Source: JAIROC01 sp031553535 (lineage in GTDB: Bacteria > Bacteroidota > Bacteroidia > Bacteroidales > WCHB1-69). From it: 64,000 bases of DNA. Below are positions 30,783 to 39,503 of the stretch, piece after piece. The DNA is taken from assembly GCA_031553535.1 (NCBI GenBank), contig JAVBLM010000015.1, positions 79,481-143,480 of the forward strand. Direction: 5' to 3'. How positions within the stretch are numbered: the stretch's first letter is position 1; every line of letters begins with the position of its first letter. The notes under the pieces are model-generated. The model was not told the DNA's origin and made no database searches. It was given only the letters and a program-made list of their open reading frames with translations. A program made the translations under genes and the position numbers.

Positions 30783-32993
30783 ATGAACAGAATCAGATTT
30801 GCCATTATTTTGATATTTATTAGTTGTTATCTCGTAAATCTTCCTGCTCAAAACAGGAAGATTTTGAGTTTTATTACTAATGAATCTTCCCGGGAAGAGA
30901 TACCGTATGCTACTATTTATGTCAAAGAAATAGCAAATGGCGTAGCAGCGGATGAGAATGGGAAGTGTGTACTTACTTTACCTAAAAGCGGACAATATAC
31001 CTTTTGTGTGCAAGCGCTGGGATTTCAAAAGAAGGAAATTGTTCTTAATATCCGAAAAGATACAACTATTAACTTCACGTTGAAAGAAGAAGTCTTGAAG
31101 ATGGAAGAGATTGTCATAACCGGAACCCGGACACCCAAGATGCTCAAAGATGTTCCGGTACCTACACGCCTGATTACGTCACAGGATATACAAAGTACGG
31201 ATGTACAGAATGTAAAAGATGTATTGGAAACAGAGCTTCCCGGGCTTGAGTTTACTTCTCACGGCGGGTCTATGAACATTAATATGCAAGGTTTGGGAGG
31301 CAAATATATATTGTTCCTGGTTGATGGAGAGCGTATTGCCGGAGAAACACGTGATAATGTAGATTACAACCGGCTGGATGTATCCAATATAGAACGGATA
31401 GAGATAGTAAAAGGATCAGCATCGGCTTTATACGGCTCAAGTGCTATTGGGGGAGTAGTAAATATTATAACTAAAAATGCTTCAAATCCCTGGCAGGTAA
31501 ATATAAATTCCCACTATGGATCTTATGCGATGCAACAGCACGGAGCAAGCATTGGTTTTAGACAAGCAAAATTCAGCAGTTTTACTACCGGGAACTTTAA
31601 ATATTTCAGAGGTTATACCTTACAGGATACCGAAGGTACGGAATATATATATGAGAATGAAACCATTTTGGATACCACCAGGTATTCTACGGAAGTGAAA
31701 GGGTATAAGGATTTCTCTATCAACCAAAAGTTTGTTTATACGCCCATCCGGAAATTAAGGTTGACAGCCAAAGGAGGATATTATTGGCATGAAGACCTCG
31801 GGCTGGCGAAAAATAATAAACGGAACGACCTTTACCATGGCGGAAATGCATCGTTAAGGGCAAACTGGGATATAGGTCAAAAACAAAATATTGAATTTGC
31901 TTATAACTTTGATCTTTATAAAAAGTTTGATCTTTATTTAACGGAAGAAATGGCCGGTATAAAGAAAGGAAATTATAGCAATATGCAGCATACGGGGACA
32001 GTTTTGTTTAACCAGTTCTTTACAAACAATAATATATTGACGATAGGAGCGGAGTTTATGGCAGATAATTTGTCTACGTATCAGTTTGTAGATCAAAATG
32101 ATTACCAGAGCTACAATTACGTTTTATTCGCCCAGCACGATATTACATTTTGGAAGAAGTTTACTGTTGTGTATGGCGCTCGTCTCGACTACAATACGAC
32201 ATTTACACCCTATGTGAGCCCCAAAGTGTCGCTGATGTATAAATTAAAGGATATCAGTTTCCGTGCTTCCTATGGAGGTGGATTCCGTGCACCGTCATTG
32301 AAGGAATTATATACCGACTGGGATCACCAGGGAATGTTCCGTTTGGTGGGAAGTGATGATCTAGCACCGGAAAAGAGTCAAAACCTCTCTTTATCTGCCG
32401 AATTTACCAAAGGAATAGTAAATGCATCCGTGATAGGTTACTATAATTATATCAAAGATCAGATTACCACGATGTGGAATGAGAATGAAGATACTGCTTT
32501 TTACGTTAATCACGGGTCGGCACAAGTAGCAGGCGTCGAAGCAAATGTGGACGTTGAAACCAAGTTCGGATTATCGTTGAAAACATCTTACGCTTATACT
32601 TATACATATTCTTTGGATGACAATGGCGAAAATATCTCCAATACACGTCCGCATACAGGAACGGTTCGTCTCGGATACCGTTTAAAAAAAGGTATTTATA
32701 TGTTCAATCCTGTTATCCAGGGTAGGGTGTTGAGTGCTTTGGATATGAAGGGATACTCCTCTTCGAGAGAAGAATATTATACCATTCATTATCCGGCTTA
32801 TACATTGTGGAAAATAACAGTCAATCAACAGATATATAATGCTATAACATTGAGATTGGGAGTTGATAACATTTTTAATTATACAGCGAAACGCCAAACC
32901 TTTAATTCTTCCCTTACTCCGGGGATAACATATTTTGCCGGGGTAAGCATAGATATAGATCAATTATTCAAGATCAGGAAGAAAGGGAAGTGA
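30783..32993 (+). CDS. hmuR: HmuR-like TonB-dependent haem receptor
   Basis: The start is the ATG at 30783, which gives a signal peptide (MNRIRFAIILIFISCYLVNL); an upstream TTG would spoil it. The 736-aa protein has a carboxypeptidase-regulatory-like beta domain (about 25-100), the plug (TGTRTPKMLKDVPVPTRLI to GSSAIGGVVNIITKNAS), and a beta barrel with the FRAPS motif of haem receptors (GGGFRAPSLKELYTD), ending in a typical aromatic terminal strand. It imports haem across the outer membrane with energy from TonB, delivered by HmuY. Confidence 0.9.
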   Translation: MNRIRFAIILIFISCYLVNLPAQNRKILSFITNESSREEIPYATIYVKEIANGVAADENGKCVLTLPKSGQYTFCVQALGFQKKEIVLNIRKDTTINFTLKEEVLKMEEIVITGTRTPKMLKDVPVPTRLITSQDIQSTDVQNVKDVLETELPGLEFTSHGGSMNINMQGLGGKYILFLVDGERIAGETRDNVDYNRLDVSNIERIEIVKGSASALYGSSAIGGVVNIITKNASNPWQVNINSHYGSYAMQQHGASIGFRQAKFSSFTTGNFKYFRGYTLQDTEGTEYIYENETILDTTRYSTEVKGYKDFSINQKFVYTPIRKLRLTAKGGYYWHEDLGLAKNNKRNDLYHGGNASLRANWDIGQKQNIEFAYNFDLYKKFDLYLTEEMAGIKKGNYSNMQHTGTVLFNQFFTNNNILTIGAEFMADNLSTYQFVDQNDYQSYNYVLFAQHDITFWKKFTVVYGARLDYNTTFTPYVSPKVSLMYKLKDISFRASYGGGFRAPSLKELYTDWDHQGMFRLVGSDDLAPEKSQNLSLSAEFTKGIVNASVIGYYNYIKDQITTMWNENEDTAFYVNHGSAQVAGVEANVDVETKFGLSLKTSYAYTYTYSLDDNGENISNTRPHTGTVRLGYRLKKGIYMFNPVIQGRVLSALDMKGYSSSREEYYTIHYPAYTLWKITVNQQIYNAITLRLGVDNIFNYTAKRQTFNSSLTPGITYFAGVSIDIDQLFKIRKKGK

Positions 32994-33120
32994 TGTTGTA
33001 TATGGAACGATGGGCTAAATCTTATTTTGATATATAGAAGTCCTAGGAGTTCTACTTGAATAATCGCTACGAATATAGTAATATCAGTTATCTTAACCCA
33101 GAGACCTGACAGGGTCGAAC

Positions 33121-33162
33121 ATGCATAACCCCCAATCGTTATATTTGTTGGAGGTTATGCAT
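33121..33162. terminator. Stem-loop between hmuR and the DUF2023 gene
   Basis: ATGCATAACC (33121-33130) pairs with GGTTATGCAT (33153-33162), with an inner CCAA/TTGG pairing. There is no long T run, so this could be a factor-independent terminator of low strength or a protein site. The remaining intergenic bases (32994-33321) show nothing else. Confidence 0.45.
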
Positions 33163-33321
33163 ATTGAACTCTTCGAGTTCGGCTACTTCCAACTATAGTG
33201 TTTCAACAAAACGTTTTTTCCGCATCTCAAAATGGAATATAATCCGAATACACTATTTCATATAGTTTCTAAAATGAAATAAGATTATATCAAATAACTC
33301 TTGAGCTGCTTATCCTAACAA

Positions 33322-33690
33322 TTATATTTTATTGCTGTTTAATACCACTTGTTGACTTCGCATTAGGTTGCAAGCACTGTTTTTCTTTTTAATATATCGT
33401 GCGCATTGTTGCAACCGGTCGTAGCCCAACATGGTGCCCAGTATGAAATCTTCTTCAGGGGTAAATTCATTTAAGTTTTTATTGCCGATTTTGTCGATGA
33501 CATCAACACATTCGGGGTTACCGAAAAATAAATTGATTTTCGAAGGAGTGACATATCGTACGATATAATCAATACCTTGTTGTTGTAGTTTCAACTCAGC
33601 TTCTACCTTTAAGGATGCATCGAGCGTGTGTAAGACCAGATGGCGTAATCCTTTTTTATATTCATAGATATGATGCGTTAGTACTTTCAT
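33322..33690 (-). CDS. DUF2023 family protein
   Basis: The protein has 122 aa (MKVLTHHIYEYKKGLRHLVL, then YIVRYVTPSKINLFFGNPEC and EFTPEEDFILGTMLGYDRLQ). I recognise this as DUF2023, a family found next to flavodoxin genes in Bacteroidota, as here. Cys and His residues near the C-terminus (QCARYIKKKNSACNLM) could bind a metal. The function is unknown; co-occurrence suggests a partner of flavodoxin. Confidence 0.75.
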   Translation of the reverse strand: MKVLTHHIYEYKKGLRHLVLHTLDASLKVEAELKLQQQGIDYIVRYVTPSKINLFFGNPECVDVIDKIGNKNLNEFTPEEDFILGTMLGYDRLQQCARYIKKKNSACNLMRSQQVVLNSNKI

Positions 33691-33743
33691 TTTCTTTGCA
33701 TTTTATTTCACTAATCGAAAATCAATTTATTTGTTGATATTTT

Positions 33744-34250
33744 TTATTTAAATTGGGGGAGAATAGTAGCAATCCATTTGTCTAATCTTCCATTTGTCAG
33801 ATTGCTTTCGGAATCTTCGTCCAATGCTACTCCAACAAAATTGTTGTCTATGGCTGCTTTTGACAGATCAAAATGATAATCGTTTGTGGAAACTTCTCCT
33901 ACAATTGTACATCCTTTACCATTAATGGCTTCATATAAAGTTCCCATGCCATCTACAAATGTATCAGGATACGAATCCGAATCCCCCAAGCCAAATAAAG
34001 CAATAACTTTTCCATTCAGGTTACTTTTTCCCAGTAAAGACAATGCACCTTCCCAGTCATCTTGTAAGTCTCCAAGTCCCCAGGTTGATGTTCCTAATAT
34101 CAAGTTTGGATATGATTCCAGATCTTCCGTTTTCAAGTGGGATACTTCAATTAATTTTACATCTTCCGAAGATAATTTTTCTGCAATACTTTTTGCAACA
34201 TTTTGTGTGTTTCCGGTTGTAGAACCGTAAATAATGGCAATTCTTTTCAT
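33744..34250 (-). CDS. fldA: Flavodoxin
   Basis: The protein has 168 aa, typical of long-chain flavodoxins. The FMN phosphate loop is YGSTTGNTQNVA, the isoalloxazine-binding loops are LGTSTWGLGDLQDDW and FGLGDSDSYPDTFV, and the end is LDKWIATILPQF. It carries electrons at low potential in place of ferredoxin, usually when iron is scarce, which fits its position beside hmuYR and the DUF2023 gene downstream on the same strand. Confidence 0.95.
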   Translation of the reverse strand: MKRIAIIYGSTTGNTQNVAKSIAEKLSSEDVKLIEVSHLKTEDLESYPNLILGTSTWGLGDLQDDWEGALSLLGKSNLNGKVIALFGLGDSDSYPDTFVDGMGTLYEAINGKGCTIVGEVSTNDYHFDLSKAAIDNNFVGVALDEDSESNLTNGRLDKWIATILPQFK

Positions 34251-34291
34251 GATGATTTATTTATTATGTTAATAGACATTTTATTTCTTCA

Positions 34292-35185
34292 TTAGTCGCA
34301 ACATGAATTCCTGAATTCACAACTGTTTCGTTCTTCCTCATACTCTATTTCCAGTGTTGAATGTTGTATATTCATTGCTTTTAGCTTTTCTCTTATCTGA
34401 TTCTTTATATGAATGACATTTTTCTCTTCCGAATAGTTGGAAATAACCACATGTACAGATAGAATACTATACATGCCGTCCATGCTCCAAAGATGCAGAT
34501 CGTGTATGGATTCAATTCCCTTTATCGTTTTTAGCTGTTCTTCCAGGTTAGTTGTGTCGATATCTTCAGGTACACGTTGAAGGATCACACGGAGTGTATC
34601 ACGCAAATTACGATAGATATTAAATAAAATGTAACATGCAATCCCAAGTGATAATACCGGGTCCAGAATAGGAAGATTTACAAAAATCATCGCAATACTT
34701 CCAATCAAAACAGCAAACCAGCCTAAAACATCTTCCATAAGATGTAATCTGACGGCTCGTTCATTAAGCGAATGTCCTTTCTTTAATCTTAAAACGGCAA
34801 GCCCGTTTATTACGATGCCTATTATTGCCAGCAATAACATCCCTTTTGCATTTGGCTGTTCCGGATATATAAGTCTTTGGATGCTTTCGCTTATGATAAA
34901 AAAAGATCCCAACAACAGTATCATGGAGTTAACAAGCGCTCCCAATAAAGAAAACCGTCTATATCCGTATGAATATTTCTGGTCACGCTTTTTCTTCGAG
35001 ACTTTCTCGAAATACCATGCCAAAGCTAATGAAATGCTGTCGCCAAAATCATGCAAAGCATCTGAAAGTATGGCCACACTATTTGTCAAAAATCCTCCTA
35101 TAATCTCTATGATAGAGAAAGAAAGATTAAGGAAAAATGCTACCTTTATATTCGAACCTGTATGGTTGTGGTGATGCTTTGACAT
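34292..35185 (-). CDS. Cation diffusion facilitator (CzcD/ZitB-like)
   Basis: The protein has 297 aa with six membrane segments. The His/Asp metal site is in NSVAILSDALHDFGDSISL (HDxxD), the second in HLMEDVLGWFAVLIG (HxxxD), and a cytoplasmic ferredoxin-like domain follows (GIESIHDLHLWSMDGMYSIL). The N-terminal KHHHNHTG and the Cys-rich tail (NSCEFRNSCCD) suggest metal sensing or delivery. It exports zinc or similar divalent ions. Its gene precedes flavodoxin by 41 bp. Confidence 0.92.
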   Translation of the reverse strand: MSKHHHNHTGSNIKVAFFLNLSFSIIEIIGGFLTNSVAILSDALHDFGDSISLALAWYFEKVSKKKRDQKYSYGYRRFSLLGALVNSMILLLGSFFIISESIQRLIYPEQPNAKGMLLLAIIGIVINGLAVLRLKKGHSLNERAVRLHLMEDVLGWFAVLIGSIAMIFVNLPILDPVLSLGIACYILFNIYRNLRDTLRVILQRVPEDIDTTNLEEQLKTIKGIESIHDLHLWSMDGMYSILSVHVVISNYSEEKNVIHIKNQIREKLKAMNIQHSTLEIEYEEERNSCEFRNSCCD

Positions 35186-35571
35186 ACTTCTTTTTTAGAA
35201 TACAAAGGAAAAGGATTTTTCACAGGAAGACATTCCCTATTTATAGGTATTTTTCAAGAAAAGAGTAGCAATATATAGCTAGGATATTACTTAACTAAAT
35301 TGTAATTTTGTTGTCAGTATTTAGTAAAAGTGTTTTGCGAAAAATATTCAAATGTGTTGAGAGTAGCCATAGGCGTACTTCAAAGGTAGAGGACGGCAAA
35401 AGTATTCATGGGCACTAAATCACAAATTCTTCTGTGGTTTCATTAGCATTTTAAATACAACAGATAAGAATAGTAGAATAAGGTTCAATAAAAATGAAAA
35501 ATAATAGATAAAGACGGCATAAGCATCTTTTATAAACCGGTTTATTTGGAAATAACTTTTGGAATTTATGG

Positions 35572-35579
35572 TATCTTTG
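35572..35579 (+). promoter_or_regulatory. Promoter of the LytS/LytTR operon
   Basis: TATCTTTG matches TAnnTTTG and lies 17 bp before the ATG at 35597; TTTG at 35545-35548 is a possible -33 element. The rest of the gap 35186-35571 shows no gene or clear structure. Confidence 0.55.
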
Positions 35580-35596
35580 CATAAACTAACAATAAA

Positions 35597-36652
35597 ATGA
35601 ACTTTTTTGAATCTTTGAAATCATACCGGACGGCTTTGTGGTGGGCTCTTATCCTGAGCGCGATTATCATATATCCTAATATAGGAGATTTTTTATGGGC
35701 ACTCTTTGCTCCTCCCCATCGCTGTACAATAGATATCAATACTGCGAGTATCCTATACTTTATTTACCGTTACCTTTTTTTTGTACTCCTTACCTTTCTA
35801 TTAATCAGGTTGAATGTGAGGCAAGCGGATAGAAAACTAAATGAACGATTTTGGAAATCGTTCCTCCTGACGCTGGGAGCTTATCTTATTTATGTAATTG
35901 TAGGTAAAAACATAGCCTATTCGATCCGGTCGGATTGCTTCACGCAAACTGTCATTTTACAATTTCTTATTGCATGGTTGGTGCCTATTCTTATCGGACA
36001 GATATATTATCTGACAGTTATTCAACAGGAGACGAAGAAAGAAATGGAGCGGCTCAAAACAGAAAATCTGCAAAGCCGTGTCGATGCTCTTTCTAATCAG
36101 ATAAATCCGCACTTCTTTTTCAATTCCCTGAACGGACTGACCGCACTTGTCGCAGACAACAGAAACGAAGAAACATTGGAATATGTGAACAAATTATCCG
36201 GTATCTTCCGCTACATCTTACAGAGTGAAAAGAAAGGCCTCGTTAAGCTGGCGGACGAATTAAATTTCCTGGATGCCTATCGTTACCTGATCGAGGTGCG
36301 CTACAGCGGAAAGATCTCTTTTATCATAAATGTAGAAGAAGGCGATCTTTTATTGCAACTACCGGTACTTTCTCTGTTGCCACTCATTGAAAATGTAGTT
36401 AAACATAATATCATTGACAGTGAACATATAATGAGTATCGACATCAGTGTTTCGGAAAATAAGGAGCTGATTGTGACAAATCCTGTTTACCGCAAGCATT
36501 ATGCGGGTGAATCCCACGGCATAGGCTTATGCAACCTTTCTACAAGGTATAAATTATTAATGGGAACAGATATAAAGATAGTAGATGATAATAATTCCTT
36601 TACCGTTATTTTGCCATTAAAAAAATCTGAAAATGAGGATACTGATTGTTGA
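35597..36652 (+). CDS. LytS-type sensor histidine kinase
   Basis: The protein has 351 aa with four membrane segments in the first 150 residues (for example LWWALILSAIIIYPNIGDF, YLFFVLLTFLLIRLN) and a His kinase domain. The phospho-acceptor motif is NQINPHFFFNSLNGLTALVA, and the ATP-binding end has NVVKHN and SHGIGLCNLSTRY. This is the LytS/YehU family, without a separate sensor domain beyond the membrane segments. It overlaps its response regulator gene by 20 bp. The signal is unknown. Confidence 0.9.
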   Translation: MNFFESLKSYRTALWWALILSAIIIYPNIGDFLWALFAPPHRCTIDINTASILYFIYRYLFFVLLTFLLIRLNVRQADRKLNERFWKSFLLTLGAYLIYVIVGKNIAYSIRSDCFTQTVILQFLIAWLVPILIGQIYYLTVIQQETKKEMERLKTENLQSRVDALSNQINPHFFFNSLNGLTALVADNRNEETLEYVNKLSGIFRYILQSEKKGLVKLADELNFLDAYRYLIEVRYSGKISFIINVEEGDLLLQLPVLSLLPLIENVVKHNIIDSEHIMSIDISVSENKELIVTNPVYRKHYAGESHGIGLCNLSTRYKLLMGTDIKIVDDNNSFTVILPLKKSENEDTDC

Positions 36653-37394
36653 AGATGAAACGATCGCATATGAATATTTAAGCAAACTTATTCTGAAAAT
36701 TGATTCTGATATAGAGATTGTTGCTGTTACCGAAGGAATTTCCCAAACAGTAAAATGGCTACAATTCAATCCTTCACCCGATCTTATCTTTATGGATATT
36801 CATCTGTCCGATGGGTCTGCTTTTTCTATTTTTGATATGATAACAGTGGAAACTCCGATTATCTTTACAACCGCTTATGACGAATATGCCATAGATGCAT
36901 TTAAGGTAAACAGCGTTGATTATCTCTTAAAGCCTGTCCAAGAAAATGACCTAAGGAAAGCTATTGAGAAATTTCGGAAACTCACCTCTTCGGAAATAAA
37001 ACAATATATTATTCAACAATCTGAAACCAACTTCAGTGGGAGTTACTATAAAAGATTGCTTGTTTCTTATCGGGACAGTCTGATTCCCATTCCGGTAAAG
37101 GATATTGTCTATTTTTATACTTCCGAACACCAGACAAATATTTGCCTTAGTGATGGGAAGAAATATCTTTACAATAAAACACTTGATTCTATTGTGCAAA
37201 ATCTTGATCCGGAACTATTCTTTCGTGTAAATAAACAGTTTATTGTATCGATAAATCATATCAAAAATATTACTATTTGGTTTGATCGTCGTCTTCTGGT
37301 TATACTTGATGTGGAAACTCCTGAAAGGATTTATGTGAGCAAAAATAAAGCAGCAGAATTCAAAGAATGGATAATGAGTGGTAATATGAAATGA
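36633..37394 (+). CDS. LytTR-family response regulator
   Basis: The protein has 253 aa. The receiver domain has the phospho-acceptor Asp in PDLIFMDIHLSDGS and the conserved VDYLLKPVQENDL; the C-terminal LytTR domain (about 145-250) binds DNA (YKRLLVSYRDSLIPIPVKDI, FFRVNKQFIVSINHIKNI). It is the partner of the upstream kinase. Target promoters cannot be named from the window. Confidence 0.93.
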   Translation: MRILIVEDETIAYEYLSKLILKIDSDIEIVAVTEGISQTVKWLQFNPSPDLIFMDIHLSDGSAFSIFDMITVETPIIFTTAYDEYAIDAFKVNSVDYLLKPVQENDLRKAIEKFRKLTSSEIKQYIIQQSETNFSGSYYKRLLVSYRDSLIPIPVKDIVYFYTSEHQTNICLSDGKKYLYNKTLDSIVQNLDPELFFRVNKQFIVSINHIKNITIWFDRRLLVILDVETPERIYVSKNKAAEFKEWIMSGNMK

Positions 37395-38386
37395 AATAGA
37401 TTTTTGTTATAGCAAGCCAATCCAAAACAAAATCCGACATGCTTATATTGCCAAGAGGCGAAAGAGGAAAGTAAAGTCGATTCCTACATCAACTTTTGGC
37501 AACTTCAATAAAAGGGAACTTTATTACAGTGTAAAGTATAGATACAAACATAATTTGGCATTATGTTTGTATCTAAATAATATAGAAGAAACAGTTTCTC
37601 TTCTAAAGAAAAAACGCAAACGTTTCGCCTCATTTTTTAAAGGATAAAAATTTATTCTGAAGCAAATATAACTGCTTATTTTACGGCGAAACGTTTTTTT
37701 TGGCTTACGATCCCCACCCGGGACACTATATATAGAGCTGCTCACGGGCAGCTCTTGAAACTTTATAAGAGCATATCTTTTATTATCAATCAAGCATATT
37801 TTTCGCGAATAGGTAATGGAGCTATGCAGGCAAACTCAGTTATGAATTACAGATTACGGAGTATAAATAACGAAAGTGATAAGACTGGATTGCTTCATGC
37901 CTTACAATGACAGAGATTAACTCCGTTGAGCTCGCAAGCTCGGTTGCTTCGTTCCTCGCAATGACGCTATTAATCAACATATTGCGTCATTGCGAGGAGT
38001 GAGGCACGAACGACGTGGCAATCCCTGACAAAAGAGCGATTTTTCTTTTCAGTTGCTGTCATTTCCTTTTGTGTGAACCTTTAATAAATACTTACAATGA
38101 CGCTATTTCGTTTGTTCAGAGCGTCATTTGCGGGCTTGACCCGCAAATGAACGCGAAGCATGTGAGTGCAGTGAGACTTTTAAGCGAACTAATCTCCTCA
38201 AAAGAAAGGGGATGCTGAAACAAGTTCAGCATGACGGCAATATGTTAGTTAAGAGCGAGGCAGGTGAGTGCAGTGAATGAAGTGAGATAATCTTTATTTA
38301 TTTTATATCAACTTTGGACAAGTTTATTGTAAAAGTCTTCAAGAACAATATTATGATGAAATATATGTATATTTGCAATCAGAATA
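37395..38386. other. Intergenic region with hairpins and repeat copies
   Basis: No credible gene is seen. It holds one end of a family-A repeat (37489-37507), a 12-bp inverted repeat (37618-37629 with 37685-37696) followed by a T run, a compact hairpin with arms AGAGCTGC and GCAGCTCT (37734-37755), and a larger repeat copy (about 37900-38321). A reading frame at 38015-38218 lies in the repeat and is rejected. Confidence 0.7.
37900..38321. repeat. Degenerate family-A repeat copy
   Basis: The segment ends in TCAACTTTGGACAA (38308-38321), one base off the family-A terminus. It shares ACAAAAGAGCGATTTTTCTT (at about 38028) with a copy near 56569, and repeats CATTGCGAGG and TTCAGCATGACGGCAATATG. 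No clean left end is visible. Confidence 0.65.
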
Positions 38387-38602
38387 ATGGAATCTGATTT
38401 AAAATACCTTGAAAGAATTTCAAATGGATATCTTTATAAAAACGGAAAACAGGCAAACAGGTCTTCTATTCTAGAGAAAAGGATAGGGGAAGATATTCAT
38501 TTCTTTTTTCACAGGGATTTTATCTTTTTATATAAGGAAATAAAACACTACCTTCCGGAAATACGGATGGATTTATGCAGGAGCCGGATTGTAACTGCAT
38601 GA
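38387..38602 (+). CDS. Hypothetical 71-aa protein
   Basis: The protein has 71 aa (MESDLKYLERISNGYLYKNG, then RIGEDIHFFFHRDFIFLYKE). It is preceded by a TATATTTG -7 element at 38368-38375 and followed by an AATAAAAGCC/GGCTTTTATT hairpin with T residues (38612-38654), so it is likely a real transcription unit. No family is recognised. It could also be the remnant of a longer gene. Confidence 0.5.
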   Translation: MESDLKYLERISNGYLYKNGKQANRSSILEKRIGEDIHFFFHRDFIFLYKEIKHYLPEIRMDLCRSRIVTA

Positions 38603-38611
38603 CAAATACTC

Positions 38612-38654
38612 AATAAAAGCCTTTTTCTTTTTTATGGGAAGGGGCTTTTATTTT
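38612..38654 (+). terminator. Terminator after the 71-aa gene
   Basis: AATAAAAGCC (38612-38621) pairs with GGCTTTTATT (38643-38652), followed by TT. Confidence 0.6.
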
Positions 38655-38837
38655 ATCGCGATTCCCTGTCAGGCTTCGGTACCTGTATTTTCCGGGATAA
38701 AAGGTCTTCTAAATATATTGAACGATATGTTGAGGCTCAGGAATGGGATTTTGGAATTTCAGAAAAAAAATCCTGCGATAGAGAAGAAATGCAACAAACC
38801 GGCAATAAGAGTTATCCCCTGAAAGATTGGCTGTTGC

Positions 38838-39125
38838 AAGTTTTACTTCTGGATAGATTCGCGGAATCTGGGCTGTCGGAAGTTTTACTTCTGGATAGAT
38901 TCGCGGAATCTGGGCTGTCGGAAGTTTTACTTCTGGGTAGATTCGCGGAATCTAGGCTGTCGGAAGTTTTACTTCTAGGTAGATTCGCGGAATCTAGGCT
39001 GTCGGAAGTTTTACTTCTAGGTAGATTCGCGGAATCTGGGCTGTCGGAAGTTTTACTTCTGGGTAGATTCGCGGAATCTGGGTTGTCGAAAATTTTATTT
39101 CCGGGTAGATTCACGGAAGATTGGA
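38838..39125. repeat. 42-bp tandem repeat, about seven copies
   Basis: Units starting AAGTTTTACTTCTGG begin at 38838, 38880, 38922, 38964, 39006, 39048 and about 39090. Because 42 is a multiple of three, frames are open on both strands (for example LLDRFAESGLSEVL per unit at 38789-39238), so I do not call a protein. The last unit is degenerate. A broken DUF6261 gene follows. Confidence 0.9.
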
Positions 39126-39200
39126 TGTTGATAATTCCCTGCCTTCTTTTTTCTTTATTTTGTAATTTCTTCTTTTTAAATTATATAAAAACAATGTATT

Positions 39201-39391
39201 ATGAAAGTCGAAAAAATAAACCTCAGCCCTCTTTATGATGAAGAACATTTTCAATTCCATACTCAATTTGCCAATTTAACAAGGAACATACCGTCGAAAT
39301 ACTAAAGATCGGTTCGCTATTCGAAAATGTATATCTTCCCTGTTTCCAAAAGGAAAAAAGAGGGGATGAAGAATTAATACTTAACAGTTAG
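39201..39391 (+). pseudogene. DUF6261-like gene remnant with frameshift
   Basis: From ATG at 39201 the frame reads MKVEKINLSPLYDEEHFQFH and on to FANLTRNI before an early stop; the next frame continues VEILKIGSLFENVYLPCFQK to a stop at 39391. Joined, this matches the N-terminal start of DUF6261 proteins of Bacteroidales (L.NEEHFQF...). Only about 60 of the usual 200 or more codons remain. It was probably inactivated by a frameshift and a deletion. Confidence 0.5.
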
Positions 39392-39439
39392 CAATTAATA
39401 GTGATGCACAGCATTTGTTGAAAAAATGAGTTTGAAGGC

Positions 39440-39470
39440 TTGATTTATTCAATAATTTTTAGTATCTTTG
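39440..39470 (+). promoter_or_regulatory. gyrB promoter
   Basis: TTG (39440-39442) and TATCTTTG (39463-39470) are separated by 20 bp, the usual Bacteroidota -33/-7 spacing, 33 bp before the ATG at 39504. Confidence 0.65.
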
Positions 39471-39503
39471 TATATATATAATATGATATTTTAAAAATTG
39501 ATT

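Noticed and set aside
38015..38218. 67-aa reading frame
   Set aside because: It runs through the degenerate repeat copy at 37.9-38.3 kb and has no gene-like composition.
38838..39125. CRISPR array
   Set aside because: Units are continuous with no unique spacers, and no cas genes are present. The same holds for the other arrays.
38789..39238. 149-aa repeat protein, and the reverse-strand frame at 38812-39114
   Set aside because: The 42-bp array is a multiple of three, so frames stay open on both strands; no start signals or family support a protein.
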